64,000 nucleotides of DNA from Pelobates cultripes (GCA_933207985.1 OW240912.1:233620628-233684627); one strand, 5' to 3'. Counted from the first letter of the stretch, positions 34,401-41,690 are shown. Made by a program: numbers and translations. The notes: a model not told the origin generated them from the sequence alone.

Positions 34401-34872
34401 CATGCAAAATAAGAAATATAAAGAGAGTCAACTTTTTAACATCAATAAAAAAAAAAAAGAAAAAAAAAAGAAGAGTAATCTTTACCAGTCAATTTAAGAT
34501 AATATCACGAACGTTAAGTAATATGCATTTTAGCATACTTTTACTGTGTTGCAATGTAGTGTGGAAAAAAAAATTCAAGCCACCAATAGATTATATTAAA
34601 GTGCTACTGAATATATTTCTGCGAGAACTTAAATGGACAATCTAGGGTGTGGGATGACAACACCTTTTTTAAGGCATTATATAAACAATGTCTTGACTAT
34701 AATATATGTAATTACAACAACAGGTACAAAGGAGCAATTGTTATAATTTCAGAGCCCCAATCACTAGAGTGCTGAACTAACAAAACCCATTTGTCATTTT
34801 GATAGTCTTCTTACCCTCTGAGATGTCCTCCAAAGCTGGGACATGAAGTGCACAGGATTCAGTTTCTGCCAT
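10976..34872 (-). CDS. C11orf54: C11orf54 orthologue (PTD012/DUF1907 zinc-binding protein), complete CDS in eight exons
   Basis: Joining 34872-34815, 34393-34295, 32096-32023, 31318-31217, 15856-15680, 13114-12965, 12117-12001 and 11149-10976 gives 951 nt with no internal stop, encoding 316 residues; the human protein has 315. All introns are GT-AG. The product follows human C11orf54 throughout, for example VDCPDLT, GGVPYL, NPADG, FYEMKAP and the C-terminal VGRD. The family is a DUF1907 metalloprotein whose crystal structure shows one zinc held by three histidines. Here these are H267 and H269 (EHTH) and H279 (GGHYH), all intact. Ester hydrolase activity was shown in vitro. A later report links the protein to decarboxylation of 3-dehydro-L-gulonate to L-xylulose; I recall this without being able to check it. 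It is cytosolic and nuclear in mammals, and no signal peptide or membrane segment is visible. Intron 5 is 15.4 kb and packed with transposons. Confidence 0.95.
11255..11490. mobile_element. Partial hairpin-chain MITE in C11orf54 intron 8
   Basis: It holds the CCAGACCACTT hairpin (11,258-11,290), the CATAGGAAAGCATTG hairpin (11,350-11,382) and the AATGTGCGTGCGCG region of the family at 6,600-7,036. The outer TTAA ends are missing or diverged. Confidence 0.7.
12001..12117 (-). CDS. C11orf54: C11orf54 exon 8
   Basis: The 117-nt phase-0 exon runs from acceptor ATTGACAG to donor GTAAGT. It encodes 39 residues with PREFSACPL, LKFYEMKAPL and VFVSHDP, matching human PAEFSSCPL, LHFYEMKAPL and VFVSRDP. 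Confidence 0.94.
12965..13114 (-). CDS. C11orf54: C11orf54 exon 7
   Basis: The 150-nt phase-0 exon runs from acceptor ATTCTTCAG to donor GTAAAA and encodes 50 residues. VIEVIVKKRTG, HYGDKAVGIGGTFVI and KAKLHVM align with human VIEVKAKRRTG, HYGNKPIGMGGTFII and KVKSHIM. Confidence 0.94.
13420..15480 (+). mobile_element. 5'-truncated L2-type LINE in C11orf54 intron 6
   Basis: It encodes the endonuclease-RT linker and a reverse transcriptase, then ends with CGCTACGAAATTTGCTGGCG and an ATAATA-type tail near 15,448-15,480, as L2 elements do. It is antisense to C11orf54. The 5' endonuclease half is missing. Confidence 0.88.
13583..14788 (+). pseudogene. L2-type reverse transcriptase fragment
   Basis: Open for 401 codons, with RT blocks in order: NYRPISLLP, DTVDH (conserved block A position), GVPQGSVLSPLLF and the catalytic YADD in HLYADDMQIYLS (about 14,455-14,490), then the HCLGVLFDSDLSF block. 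The first Asp of block A sits in AAFDTVDH. An upstream piece of the same protein is in another frame (13,417-13,870) and the C-terminal part is frameshifted after 14,788. The copy is therefore broken. Confidence 0.9.
15515..15547. repeat. (GT)n(TA)n microsatellite in C11orf54 intron 6
   Basis: A short GT run followed by TA and ATAGATAG units, just downstream of the L2 tail. Confidence 0.85.
15680..15856 (-). CDS. C11orf54: C11orf54 exon 6
   Basis: The 177-nt phase-0 exon runs from acceptor TTTGCAG to donor GTAAGT and encodes 59 residues. They include VNGSYIASVNPADG, CLLEKY and ASEGKPGK, each near-identical to human VNGSYFAHVNPADG, CLLEKY and ASEGQPGK. It lies 15.4 kb from exon 5. Confidence 0.94.
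15857..16593. other. Start of C11orf54 intron 5, nothing recognised
   Basis: A+T-rich. A small inverted pair ATAAAAAGTATACAGTGGAT / ACTTTTTATGCA is near 15,940-15,975. Confidence 0.45.
16594..16832. mobile_element. Left part of a TTAA-CCCCTTAAGGACC element, cut by the BEL/Pao insertion
   Basis: TTAA followed by CCCCTTAAGGACC at 16594-16610, the same end as the element at 35,745. The downstream sequence runs straight into the LTR at 16,833. Confidence 0.65.
16833..17152 (+). repeat. 5' LTR of the BEL/Pao element
   Basis: It begins TGTTCTGTCC and contains AATAAA near 17,130. The right edge is placed just before the presumed primer-binding site TGGTATCTGAAG at 17,155. Confidence 0.7.
17308..18417 (+). 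pseudogene. BEL/Pao gag remnant
   Basis: One frame runs through the interval with a single internal stop (TAA at 17857-17859). The N-terminal part has an alanine/lysine/glutamate-rich coiled coil (EAARAKAAFADQELQMKKEK) typical of BEL/Pao gag. The second part matches the conserved gag region (FLAKRELVTQGLTKFSDHP, YRALRSSF, ERIDDVP-like RIEDVPRIP). No zinc knuckle is visible. Confidence 0.75.
18550..18936 (+). pseudogene. Unrecognised charged coiled-coil ORF inside the BEL/Pao remnant
   Basis: 128 codons rich in Glu/Lys (ELEKANEEQSHAQALVNVLK), predicted coiled coil, in the place where pol should begin. I do not recognise it. It may be diverged or captured sequence. Confidence 0.3.
18940..19845 (+). 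pseudogene. BEL/Pao pol remnants: RNase H end and integrase zinc domain
   Basis: WHFVPKDYNPADLATRSV (about 18,980-19,035) is the signature that closes the RNase H/tether region of BEL/Pao pol. After a frame change, LLRVGGHLKESKLEF and an H..H..C..C zinc module follow: H in HHIAY, H in HYHDQTKHQG, then CVSKFLFKCVICRKLSG. This is the integrase N-terminal domain. The catalytic core is absent. Several stops and frameshifts. Confidence 0.75.
20025..20152 (+). repeat. Truncated 3' LTR of the BEL/Pao element
   Basis: It matches the first about 128 bases of the 5' LTR, then stops at an A-rich AATAAAATAAAATAAAA sequence. Only four or five differences are visible over the shared part. Confidence 0.75.
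20480..21538. mobile_element. Outer MITE with about 100-bp inverted ends, split by an inner MITE
   Basis: The left part (20,490-20,680) and the right part (21,212-21,538) are inverted relatives. Left GCTGTTTTAGTGTATAGATC and TACTGCCATTTAGGAG pair with right-end reverse complements. The right end is CTATAGTGTCCCT then TTAA. The left edge is approximate. The inner element at 20,685-21,207 interrupts it at TTAA. Confidence 0.75.
20685..21207. mobile_element. TTAA-flanked hairpin-chain MITE nested in another MITE
   Basis: TTAA at 20681-20684 and 21208-21211; ends AGGGACACTCCAG and CTGGAGTTTCCCT. Hairpins in order: about 20,698-20,737, 20,754-20,816, 20,822-20,845, 20,861-20,880, 20,884-20,928, 20,936-20,982, 21,062-21,087, 21,105-21,123 and 21,163-21,197. 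An inverted relative is at 42,449. Confidence 0.9.
21539..21840. mobile_element. TTAA-CCCCTTCACGACC element abutting the MITE stack
   Basis: Its TTAA (21539-21542) is also the right TTAA of the outer MITE. It begins CCCCTTCACGACC and runs to a poly(A)/AT run near 21,810-21,838. The right end is not identified. Confidence 0.6.
21841..22080 (-). repeat. Dispersed repeat with hammerhead-like hairpin
   Basis: On the minus strand it contains CTGACGA, a 5-bp stem AGTTC/GAACT, and GAAACGTTG (21,989-22,021). This is the layout of a widespread vertebrate repeat end. Similar motifs are at 29.9, 46.6 and 54.0 kb. Confidence 0.5.
22178..22536. repeat. Alternating inverted repeats around AT microsatellites
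   Basis: Arms 22,178-22,282 and 22,359-22,462 are about 103-bp inverted copies around an (AT)n core. A third copy of the outer 36 bases (22,501-22,536) is inverted to 22,433-22,470 around a second (AT)n. The block TTGTTGCTGCAGCCTGTGTG thus occurs plus, minus, plus. Confidence 0.9.
22721..23062 (+). pseudogene. DIRS-like gag C-terminal fragment
   Basis: It encodes GRPISFLGKAQVCNNFNAGS followed by CSF and a later Cys, resembling the CxxFNxGxC knuckle of DIRS/Ngaro gag proteins. The N-terminal part is not present in frame. Confidence 0.55.
23101..23420 (+). pseudogene. DIRS-like RT start joined to RNase H end
   Basis: PNLLSTCLDPEATDALLSTE and GFMIGPFTSSPF match the conserved opening of DIRS RT. 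Shortly after 23,376, in another frame, HNMVADALSR marks the end of RNase H. The catalytic RT motifs are missing, so a deletion has joined the two. Confidence 0.6.
23659..24462 (+). pseudogene. Tyrosine recombinase of a DIRS-like element, ORF intact
   Basis: 267 codons without a stop. The catalytic residues of the family are visible: Arg in FYGFLRPREFS, HSFRIGAAS (His-x-x-Arg) and GHWKSSIYKTYI (Gly-His-Trp and the Tyr nucleophile). These elements insert cDNA by recombination, without an integrase or target duplication. Cryptons carry a related enzyme, but the adjacent gag/RT remnants favour DIRS. The start ATG is the first in frame and the true protein may be longer. Since RT is lost, the element cannot be autonomous, but the recombinase itself reads as intact. 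Confidence 0.78.
24541..25020. other. Very A+T-rich intronic stretch
   Basis: ATATAT-rich degenerate sequence in C11orf54 intron 5. I see no gene or clear repeat ends. Confidence 0.5.
25021..25783. mobile_element. Internal part of the TTAA-CCCCTTAAGGAC element family
   Basis: 25,290-25,500 parallels 36,060-36,270: TGTACAGGTTTTAT, GAAATTTGCC, ATGGTAGCCCAG and CCCATGATGGCATA occur in the same order. 25,130-25,330 also holds an inverted repeat of the ACAGTGTTACTCGGGAGACTT block. The element continues right of the L1 insertion at 28,341. Confidence 0.7.
25784..28340 (-). mobile_element. Tx1-type L1 insertion with 15-bp TSD and two poly(A) tracts
   Basis: The 15-bp flank ACAAATATATTTTTT is identical at 25,769-25,783 and 28,341-28,355. 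Read on the minus strand, the element starts GGGGGGCGTGGCC (typical frog L1 start), carries ORF1 remnants, and has AATAAAGAATT with an A-tract near 26,070-26,056. About 270 bp further on it has a second AATAAA and terminal A-tract at 25,789-25,784. No ORF2 is visible, so the copy is internally deleted. Confidence 0.8.
27213..28227 (-). pseudogene. L1 ORF1-like remnants
   Basis: The first ORF (28,227-27,802) starts MDLRPALNPP and continues through a Ser/Asp-rich region to NMRIRGAPAEV, reminiscent of the NLRIRGIP motif of Tx1-L1 ORF1. After a frame break a second piece (27,602-27,213) is rich in Gln/Glu. RNA-binding and ORF2 domains are not recognisable. Confidence 0.5.
28356..28900. mobile_element. 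Right half of the TTAA-family element split by L1
   Basis: It continues with AGACAACCCATGGTATTC, GTCCAAACACTGGCCAAAG and a CTGGTCCTTAA-like end near 28,880-28,910. This is the order expected from the relatives at 25.5 and 36 kb. Confidence 0.6.
28901..29780. repeat. GT/CA-rich hAT-related array
   Basis: CGGGCCCCCTGTAATG at the left, a TGTGTATCTGTCAGTG array (29,130-29,390), CA-rich interior, and CTTTTTGGCCATCC near 29,680. It resembles the composition of the hAT elements at 8.7 and 43.2 kb. The ends are not resolved. Confidence 0.5.
29781..30020 (+). repeat. Repeat 3' end with hammerhead-like hairpin
   Basis: TTGATAAAGCCTATATGGTG followed by AAACGC at 29,921-29,946 repeats the CUGANGA, stem, GAAACG layout in degenerate form. 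AATAAAAAG follows near 29,980. Confidence 0.4.
30085..30545. repeat. Diverged triplicated unit, period about 190 bp
   Basis: Three copies of GGYGGGGATNRTACC, each followed by CCAGAGCY and GCTCTA and then TGAGTRT, start near 30,092, 30,281 and 30,478. Confidence 0.7.
30546..31216. other. C11orf54 intron 5 end, unclassified
   Basis: No coding signal and no clear repeat structure. 30,950-31,150 has weak similarity in phrase order to 37,010-37,230 (GCCTTTGTAAAG, CTGCCTG), perhaps an old repeat. Confidence 0.4.
31217..31318 (-). CDS. C11orf54: C11orf54 exon 5
   Basis: The 102-nt phase-0 exon runs from acceptor ATTACAG to donor GTTAGT. It encodes IYNVNTVAKKINLPGAY then MLGAGAASHRTLGINAE. This aligns with the human stretch containing IAKEIKLPGAFILGAGAG. 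The glycine-rich LGAGA turn is conserved. Confidence 0.92.
31319..32022. other. C11orf54 intron 4, nothing recognised
   Basis: A+T-rich intron, 704 bp, without identifiable elements. Confidence 0.55.
32023..32096 (-). CDS. C11orf54: C11orf54 exon 4
   Basis: The 74-nt exon runs from acceptor TTTTTAG to donor GTATGT, entering in phase 1 and leaving in phase 0. It encodes GICGKSRIADVGGVPYLVP, nearly identical to the human GICGKTRIAEVGGVPYLLP core of the domain. It ends at RLDK. Confidence 0.93.
32097..34294. other. C11orf54 intron 3, mostly unclassified
   Basis: Two short inverted stretches, AATCCAAGTGCATATATG near 32,640 and CTTCCCTTTCTATG near 32,795, face similar sequence and suggest an old MITE at about 32,490-32,820. 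A homopurine A/G tract lies at 34,120-34,170. No ORF of interest. Confidence 0.4.
34295..34393 (-). CDS. C11orf54: C11orf54 exon 3
   Basis: The 99-nt exon lies between acceptor TTATCAG and donor GTAATA, with phase 1 on both sides. It encodes a segment with GLQKNYAEV and VDCPDLTQTPF, matching human GLKDNFADV and VDCPDLTKEPF. The frame joins exactly to the neighbouring exons. Confidence 0.93.
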
Positions 34873-34901
34873 TTTTGGTCAGCTTTGTGCAAACAGGAAA
34901 A
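34815..34901 (-). CDS. C11orf54: C11orf54 exon 2, start-codon exon
   Basis: The acceptor TTCATCTAG puts the exon start at 34901. The ATG is at 34872-34870 in a good context (A at -3, G at +4). It encodes residues 1-19 (MAETESCALHVPALEDISE) plus one base and ends before GTAAGA in phase 1. The human N terminus has the same HVP.LE core. The 29 bases upstream of the ATG are 5'UTR. The coding part is 34815-34872. Confidence 0.92.
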
Positions 34902-35319
34902 CTAGATGAACAAAAATAAATAAATTAAAAATTCCAGCCAAGACCAAAGTGCAGTGGGTTGCATGCAAGCAGCTGTGAATAAATACAGTTTTTTTAATGA
35001 TTAAAGGGAGAGATGTTGGTTTCTATGAAGTACATTTATATATAAGACACAAAGTTAAATAAAAAACAAAAAAAACAGATAAAAATCTTAAGCAAGAAGC
35101 CGAAAGAAAACAAATAAAAGGAGAGCTTTACTTTGGTCAGTCACCACACTCCTAATAAGCTTGTAAGGTTTTCATTTGACATTACTCTCCCTTGTGCAGA
35201 TAAGAGATATCAGTACTACCAGAGAGGATAAATATATATATTTATACATACATTTAATCTATTAGCTACAGTAATGAACAAAAGGACTGTTCATGCAATT
35301 AATATATTTACCATGCAAT

Positions 35320-35494
35320 GGTCAGTGGATCGTAGGAGACAGCCACTAGAGGATTTGGATGCTGGATTAACCCATTTATAAACATAGTTTCTCTGAAACT
35401 GCTGTTTATTAAAAAAAGGGGTTAATCCTAGAGGGACCTGGCACCCAGACCACTTCATTAAGCTGAAGTGGTCTGGGTGCCTAGAGTGGTCCTT
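35320..35494. mobile_element. Right end of a hairpin-chain MITE in C11orf54 intron 1
   Basis: It carries the AACCCATTTATAAACATAG hairpin, the CCCAGACCACTTCA hairpin and the terminus TAGAGTGGTCCT followed by TTAA, an inverted relative of 6,600-6,760. The other end is truncated near GACAGCCACTAGAGG. Confidence 0.75.
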
Positions 35495-35744
35495 TAAACA
35501 AAAACGAACTATTCTGTAACAAATTGTTTTGGATCCATTTGTTTTGATAAAGTTAGAAAATTAGGGAGTTATCTACTAAACAACTGAAAAAGCAAAATTA
35601 AGAAAAGGCGTTTCCTTTCCCAAAAGATTTCTCTAAAAAAATTTCTATAGACTTGAATGGTGACATTTGTATATAAATAATTTAGAAAGTTTTTTAACAG
35701 TAAAGAATTATTTCCAAAGCTTATTAAAATCAAGGCCTTCTTAA

Positions 35745-36696
35745 CCCCTTAAGGACTGAGCCAATTGTACAAGTTGTGAACAAATCAAAACAAAAAAACC
35801 TTGAATTTGCGCTATATGTCTATTTAGGCGTAATTCACCACTTTCATATTATGTGCACCCACACTTATTATATATAATTTTGTTCAGGAGAAACATGGCT
35901 TTCATGTCACATAAAATATTTGTATATTAAGCATAACTGCACTTGAATAAAATATTTTTAAAAATGTGAGAAAATAAAAAATTATGTTATTTGTTTAGTT
36001 CTGCATGGCATTTTAACTGTGAATGTCACAATACTGTTAGCTATAACTGCAATAAAGTACATATTTGTATTCAGCGATGTCTCACGGGTAAAACAGTACC
36101 CCCAATGTACAGGTTTTATGGTGTTTTGGAAAGTTAAAGGGTCAAATATAGCACATTAAATTTTTTTTACTTTATACACAGTGAAATTTGCCAGACTGGT
36201 TATGTTGCCTTTGAGAACAAATGGTAGCCCAGTAATGAAAATTACTCCCATGATGGCATAGCATTTGCAAAAGTAGAAAAGGTTTTACTGTTTTTAAACG
36301 CTAATATTTGTGATCAGCGAAGTCTCCCGAGTAAAACAGTACCCCCCATGTACAGGTTTTATGGTGTCCTGAAAGGTTACAGGGTTAATATAGGGCTTGC
36401 GAGCCAAATTCTCTGGACTTTCAGCCTGGGTTGACAAGCAGGTCCCTCAAATGGTAATGAATAAAATGACTTGATTATGTAAAAATGTAATATATATATA
36501 TATATATATATATAAAAAGTCATTCTAAATGTAATTTGAATGCAATATATATCTGGAAGGGGTCTGCCTGAGCTCACAGGCATACCCCAGGATCACAACC
36601 GCCATCAGGGGAATGGCGGGGACGTTCTATGCCGTCCGCCGGCGTTTAGGACCGCCCCAAAAAGGACGGCATAGAAGGCCCGCCGTCCTTAAGGGG
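35745..36696. mobile_element. 952-bp non-autonomous element with CCCCTTAAGGAC ends and TTAA TSD
   Basis: TTAA at 35741-35744 and 36697-36700; ends CCCCTTAAGGAC and GTCCTTAAGGGG. A (TA)n run at 36,492-36,512 is internal. An inverted pair GACGGCATAGAA / TTCTATGCCGTC is near the right end. No transposase ORF. Confidence 0.88.
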
Positions 36697-36704
36697 TTAA
36701 ATTC

Positions 36705-37000
36705 TTAAATGAGCACTATAGTGTCCGGAATACAAACATGTACTCCTGACACTATAGTGCTAAAGTGACTGCTTAGGTGACCGATCCCTCTCCAATTTAC
36801 AGTACAAAGGGGAATTTACTTACCTTTTTTCCCTCATCACGCTGCTCTTGCAAAGGTTGGCACAGTTTCCATGGCTGAGATCATCACTCTTGATGAGCTC
36901 AGCCAATCAAATGCTTTCCTATAGGCAAACCGCTGCACCAATCAGCATCTCTTCACAGATATGCATTGAATCATCCTGAGAGCTAAAACATCTAAGACAA
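36705..37000. mobile_element. MITE fragment starting with the ACTATAGTG hairpin
   Basis: Hairpin GCACTATAGTGTCC / GACACTATAGTGC (36,713-36,760) and GGCTGAGATCATC / GATGAGCTCAGCC (36,872-36,905). Related to the piece at 44,660-44,830. Confidence 0.6.
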
Positions 37001-37894
37001 TGGCAAAAACTAGGCCTTCGAGCCACAAGTACCTTTGAGAAAGCAGTAGTTTAAGTCAGAGGGGCCCGATACCTGCCTGGTAGAAGTAGGGCAGGCTGAG
37101 GGGCCCATAGCTGCCTAGGAGGAAAAGCACTTTCAGAGACCAGCCAAGCTGGGGTAGATATAGCCACTGGCTTGAAACATGTCTTGGTAACAATCTCTGC
37201 AGGTAGGCCCAAAGTTTTGAAACATGTCCATATTGCCATTATCTCCTACCAGTGGCATGTTAGGGGGTGGTTAAAGTTGGATTTAAAAAGTTATAAATTG
37301 GTGTTGTCGAATATTGTGTAGGAGGTGAGGTGAGCTTCAACAAATCAATAAATGAAACTGCAATACCCTCCCTGTAGCTTTGTACAAGAAGGGTGCCTCT
37401 CTTAGCTAAAACCCTGGGACTCCCTTGAAAGGCACACCTTCAGGACTCAATCACATGTGCGACCATGTTGTGACACTGTTGTGCAATAATGTTAGGTGGC
37501 GTGGGTTAACAACATAGAACATTCACCTGCATATGCATAGCATCATTACTGCAAGTACTAATATTTATGCTACTACAGGTTAGTATAAACATTTTGGATT
37601 TTTAATATGTTTTATATATTTGCATTTTTGTTAGCCCTTAATCACAGCCTGTGGAGGTTTAGAAAGCACACTTCCCCATTAACATTTTTGTATAAAGGTA
37701 TATACCCTGTATATATTAACTAATCTTACCTAGTTTATAAAAACCATCGAGTGTGAATATGATATTATATTAAACTGGACATTGCAAAACTCTAAGACGC
37801 AATATGCGTTTCATAAGCTCACTGGCAATAAGATTTAAAAAAAAAAAAGTCTGCCAGAATATTGAGTTACCTATTTACATAAAAGGACAGCTCA
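37001..37894. other. 5' part of C11orf54 intron 1, unclassified
   Basis: No coding or repeat structure that I can name. Confidence 0.4.
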
Positions 37895-37990
37895 CCAGCA
37901 GAGAACGTTCTATTTACCGCCCTTCACGTTCTCCCAACAAAACAGCTGATACAAAGCAATCCTAAAGCTTCAGGGAATGAAAGTTACTGG
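37895..37990 (-). other. C11orf54: Probable non-coding exon 1 of C11orf54
   Basis: The start-codon exon has a clear upstream acceptor at 34,902, so a 5' exon must lie further upstream. On the minus strand, CTGCTG followed by GTGAGC at 37,894 is a good donor next to the promoter; GTAAAT at about 37,917 is an alternative. The 5' boundary is a guess. Confidence 0.4.
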
Positions 37991-38170
37991 TAGCGGATAA
38001 ACGTCATCGAGCCGCCGCCATCTTGGTTTAACCACTACATCACCGAACACACGCCGCAGCCATATTGGTGCAGGCAAGGGAAAATAGCGCGTGCGGAGTG
38101 TGTTCCGGTTGTTAGGGGAATGTTTTGATTTGCAGGTATTCGGATGCTTCTGCTAACTAGTAAGTAGTAA
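37895..38170. promoter_or_regulatory. Putative bidirectional promoter of C11orf54 (minus) and TAF1D (plus)
   Basis: This is the interval between the two divergent genes and the most GC/CpG-containing stretch around. It holds two YY1-like sites on the plus strand, CCGCCATCTTGG (38,016-38,027) and GCCATATTGG (38,060-38,069), an ETS-like TTCCGG (38,104-38,109), and no TATA box. Likely first-exon donors are GTAAGT at 38,160 or GTACGT at 38,172 for TAF1D, and GTGAGC at 37,894 on the minus strand for C11orf54. The mammalian pair is also divergent. Transcription start sites are inferred. Confidence 0.65.
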
Positions 38171-38171
38171 G
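38103..38171 (+). other. TAF1D: Probable non-coding exon 1 of TAF1D
   Basis: The coding exon at 41.7 kb needs an upstream exon. Between the ETS-like TTCCGG and the donors at 38,160 (GTAAGT) and 38,172 (GTACGT) there is no useful ORF, which fits a 5'UTR exon. The exact start is unknown. Confidence 0.4.
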
Positions 38172-38295
38172 GTACGTTTTCTTTTCATTGCTAGTTTTTC
38201 ATTGTCAGCCGATATTATGGTTTATGAAACGAGACTTCCTAATAATTTGTTTTGTCAGCGTTCAGCGTTGTCAGTAATATAAATTAATAAGATGA

Positions 38296-38298
<3 letters not shown>

Positions 38299-38333
<35 letters not shown>
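38299..38333. repeat. (TA)n microsatellite in TAF1D intron 1
   Basis: About 34 bases of alternating TA, 130 bp downstream of the candidate first exon. Confidence 0.9.
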
Positions 38334-38335
<2 letters not shown>

Positions 38336-40640
38336 AATACATCATAGATGATGTGTATGTTATAAGAGCTTTTTAGGATCATGTCCTGCCCTGGACCACT
38401 CAAAAAATACAAAAACAGCATTTTTTTGTCAATTCAGTGTGGTTTTTATGGTCAAAATATTGCCCACCCCGCCACCCAAGTTATCTGTTTTGGTATTTTA
38501 GTGTGCCCCTCCGGTCAGAGCTACCGTGTCAATCCTGACAGCTGTCACCAGTGAGGACTGCAAGACATTTTTTTTCTATATATTGAGGATCACAAGATCG
38601 TTAATAGACTTCAGTGCTGTACTTTGGGTGAGAGTACAGCAATGTTGTCGACTCCCGAAGAGGATCCGCCCGAGGAAGATGGTCACTCCCATGAGGGACA
38701 GGTTCTGGTAAGTAGAACACACCTTTACCTGCCACCCCAGCTACCAGTCCCCCAGGGGTGATGTCATTATTGGAGCGGGAGTGGAGCAGGAGAGGGTCTT
38801 TGTGAATTTGGCAAAGACCCCAGATAACTATCACAGCTTGAATGGTCTTCTCGCTGCATCCCAGTCCTCTTTCTCCAAGACTGAAGACAGTGGTCCAATC
38901 CGATAAGAAGCAATGAGAACACACAGCTGTAAATGGCAGTTGCCGCAATTCGCCAATCCAGTGCTTCTCATAGATCTGGCAGCATACCTTTCATGATGCT
39001 GATGACAGATGTCAAAATTATTCAATAGAGGAATCTTTTCTAGTCCATATCCCTTAGTTACTGCCTGTCTGATGATGTAGTTGTGGAAACTGAAAAATAT
39101 AAACTGGGCCTTTTCTTAGAATGGGTGCTGTTTTCATATGCAAGGCTCCAATTGCAGCATCGGCAAACATAAATTCACCAGTTTAGCTATAGCCACTGAT
39201 TGGCTATACTCATTTTGTTTTCAGTTCATGACATTTTGCCATTAAACAGTGGGATGGCACAGTAAACAATTTATACACCATAAACACTACAAGAAACTTG
39301 AGTGGTTATGAAAACTAGAGTGTCACTTCAATCACCAATGGAATTTGCAGAATATTTATTTCACATACTACAGGGAAACATTTTCATGTGCTGCCCTTCA
39401 ACATAAAGATATCTATTTGTGCAGGTAAAGTGGTTTGAACTGTTGAAAAGCACGTCTAGACTGTTCCTTCAAGCTTGGCAAAACTTTTTTTTTTTTAAAT
39501 CATAACATGGATCCATTTCAGAGCCATTAAAACAGTCACGCACATGGAGATTGTGAAATATCAGTATAACTGAGTTTTAGGCTCTCCCTCTGTCATCTGG
39601 CTTGGCATATTATGAACATGTGACGAGGAGCAAGTCCCACTACCAAACTTAATATAATAGTTCAGATGGCAATAGGAATAATTGCAAGTCAGTGTCACAA
39701 CTACTGTATGACCCAACACGCAAAACTATGATAACACGAACAGCATATACTGGGCCTTAGAATGGCTGGACTTAATGTAAGAGAATGGTCAAAACAACAA
39801 GCCGAGGTTGGGGATACAGAATGAGACAATACGAATACACTAGCCAAAGGTCAGGATACCAGAAGTAGGGATAGTCAAAACATAAGCCAAAGTAAAAAAC
39901 TAGAAAATATACCAAGAACACACTCTGACAACCAACAAGTGGAAACCACGACAGGGCACTGAGAAAAGGGTTTGAATATGCCTCGCAGTGCTGTAATTGT
40001 TCAGTACATGGGCTTTGACCCCAAAACGTTCATGTGCGTCTAAATCGTGATATCACACACACACTGGCGCCATCTTTAATGTGGGCAGTGTGACCTTCAT
40101 CGGTAAGAATGGGACCCCGGCGTCCCTTTAAACGACGCACCAGCCGGGAGCCGTCTTCTGGGAGGATTGGGCCACCGCAATCCAGGTGAGTTTAATTTTC
40201 CCTTTCGGCGCGACCGCCCTGCTAATGTGCGGCCGCGCCGGTTGGGGATTTACTTTTGTCTGAAGTATCGGTGTGGCCGCACTTTTCACGCCAATACGAA
40301 CACCCTGCCCCGTGACAGTCAGGCCATGAGACCGTTTATTAAGCTGTCGTCCATTGCTGTATAAGCAAATAAAATATTAGCATTTTTAAAATAGATCAGT
40401 ATATTTGTCAATACCAAAAAACATCTTTCATAACAATAAAGTTCCATAATTTTAGGAAAGTGTTGTGTTTTAGGTTATCAGGTCTTCCAGTTAAAACTAT
40501 TTGGAATATGATCTTCTTTTAATGCATTTTTCCTTAATCCCAAACATTACTTTAAATTTCTTAAATTACATTTTTAATTACATTTTTGACTTTTCAGTGT
40601 TTTGGTCATGTATTTTTCTGAATTAGAAAAAAAGAAATAA
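38334..40640. other. TAF1D intron 1, unclassified
   Basis: No exon-like ORF. CG-rich fragments at 40,080-40,330 (GGGCCACCGCAATCC) look like an old repeat. I see no snoRNA here. Confidence 0.4.
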
Positions 40641-40649
40641 ATGAAAGAT

Positions 40650-41445
40650 TAGATTGAGGCTAATTTTATTATAGAATTAAATCCATGCATTTGCATTGGA
40701 TAAGTAGAAGGAATGCTACTGTTTACATAAACATCAAGCCAAAATAAATAGATAAATACCCCCCACTAACTTGTGTGTTAGGGTAAATAAATGACTACAG
40801 TCTTAGATTGGGGGGAAAAGGGAAAGCAATGTTTAGCGAAATGTCCATTACAAAATACTTCCATTCCTAAAATGCTACCTTAAGACCCAATAATATGTAT
40901 AACACAATTAGGCAATAATTAACTTACCTTTAACACAATCATGTACATCTATGTCTAGGTATTATCCATTTACAACTTCGACTCCAAAGAGGGAGGAGTA
41001 TAGTCTAGAATAAGGAGCAGGATAAACCGGTGTGTGATAAACTCCCTTAATATGCTTACATTCTCAAAGGAGCAGTCAAGTAAATTGGGCATTCCTACAC
41101 TAACCTATCATTTCACCTCAATCAAATGGGCACCTTGTTATAATTTATTTGAATTCCACTACTTTGTCACTTTTGGGTGTTGGTGTTGTAAGGCAAGCAT
41201 GCAGTTTATTGAGGGGAAGACGAAAATAATGAAGTAACACTTAGTGTCAGATACCTTGCCTACTTACATTTATTTGCTCTATCCCACAAGTTATAGAGTG
41301 GAGTTTATCTACTTTGGCTTAATGTTTACGTAAACCGTAGCATTTCTTCTACATATCCAATGCAAATGCATAATTTAATTCTATAGTAAGTTAGCCTCAC
41401 CAATCTACTGCTTTGATATATTTAATTTTTGTTGATGAGTGTCTA
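40650..41445. mobile_element. Element with about 130-bp inverted ends in TAF1D intron 1
   Basis: The left sequence 40,660-40,790 (ATAGAATTAAATCC, TGCATTTGCATTGGATA, GCTACTGTTTAC, TAAACATCAAGCC) is the reverse complement, at roughly 80-85 per cent, of 41,265-41,400. No ORF. A fragment of the same end is at 44,880-44,970. Confidence 0.8.
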
Positions 41446-41690
41446 TTAAAGTTTTAAATGTTAATCAAAGGTAGGGACTTTTTAGTCCATTGCTCTCGTT
41501 GGGGGTATTAGGATTTTTTTCTTTTTGGCTTTCCATCTATTTTTCAATTTGTCTTATGTATTCTTTTCTTTCATTTGACAGAGGACATGAAGAGACAAGT
41601 CATCATTCGTGAAATATGCTTGCAATGCTTTAAAGTGTATTGCTTGTTTGTTTAACATATACAGTTGTTACTTATAAAACATATATACAG

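Noticed and set aside
38526..38711. ORF near the TAF1D promoter as a candidate upstream coding exon
   Set aside because: There is no homology to TAF1D, no supporting splice sites in frame, and the spliced model already gives a full-length protein.
39060..39110. CTGATGATGTAGTTGTGGAAAC as another hammerhead-like motif
   Set aside because: The sequence between the boxes does not form a stem.
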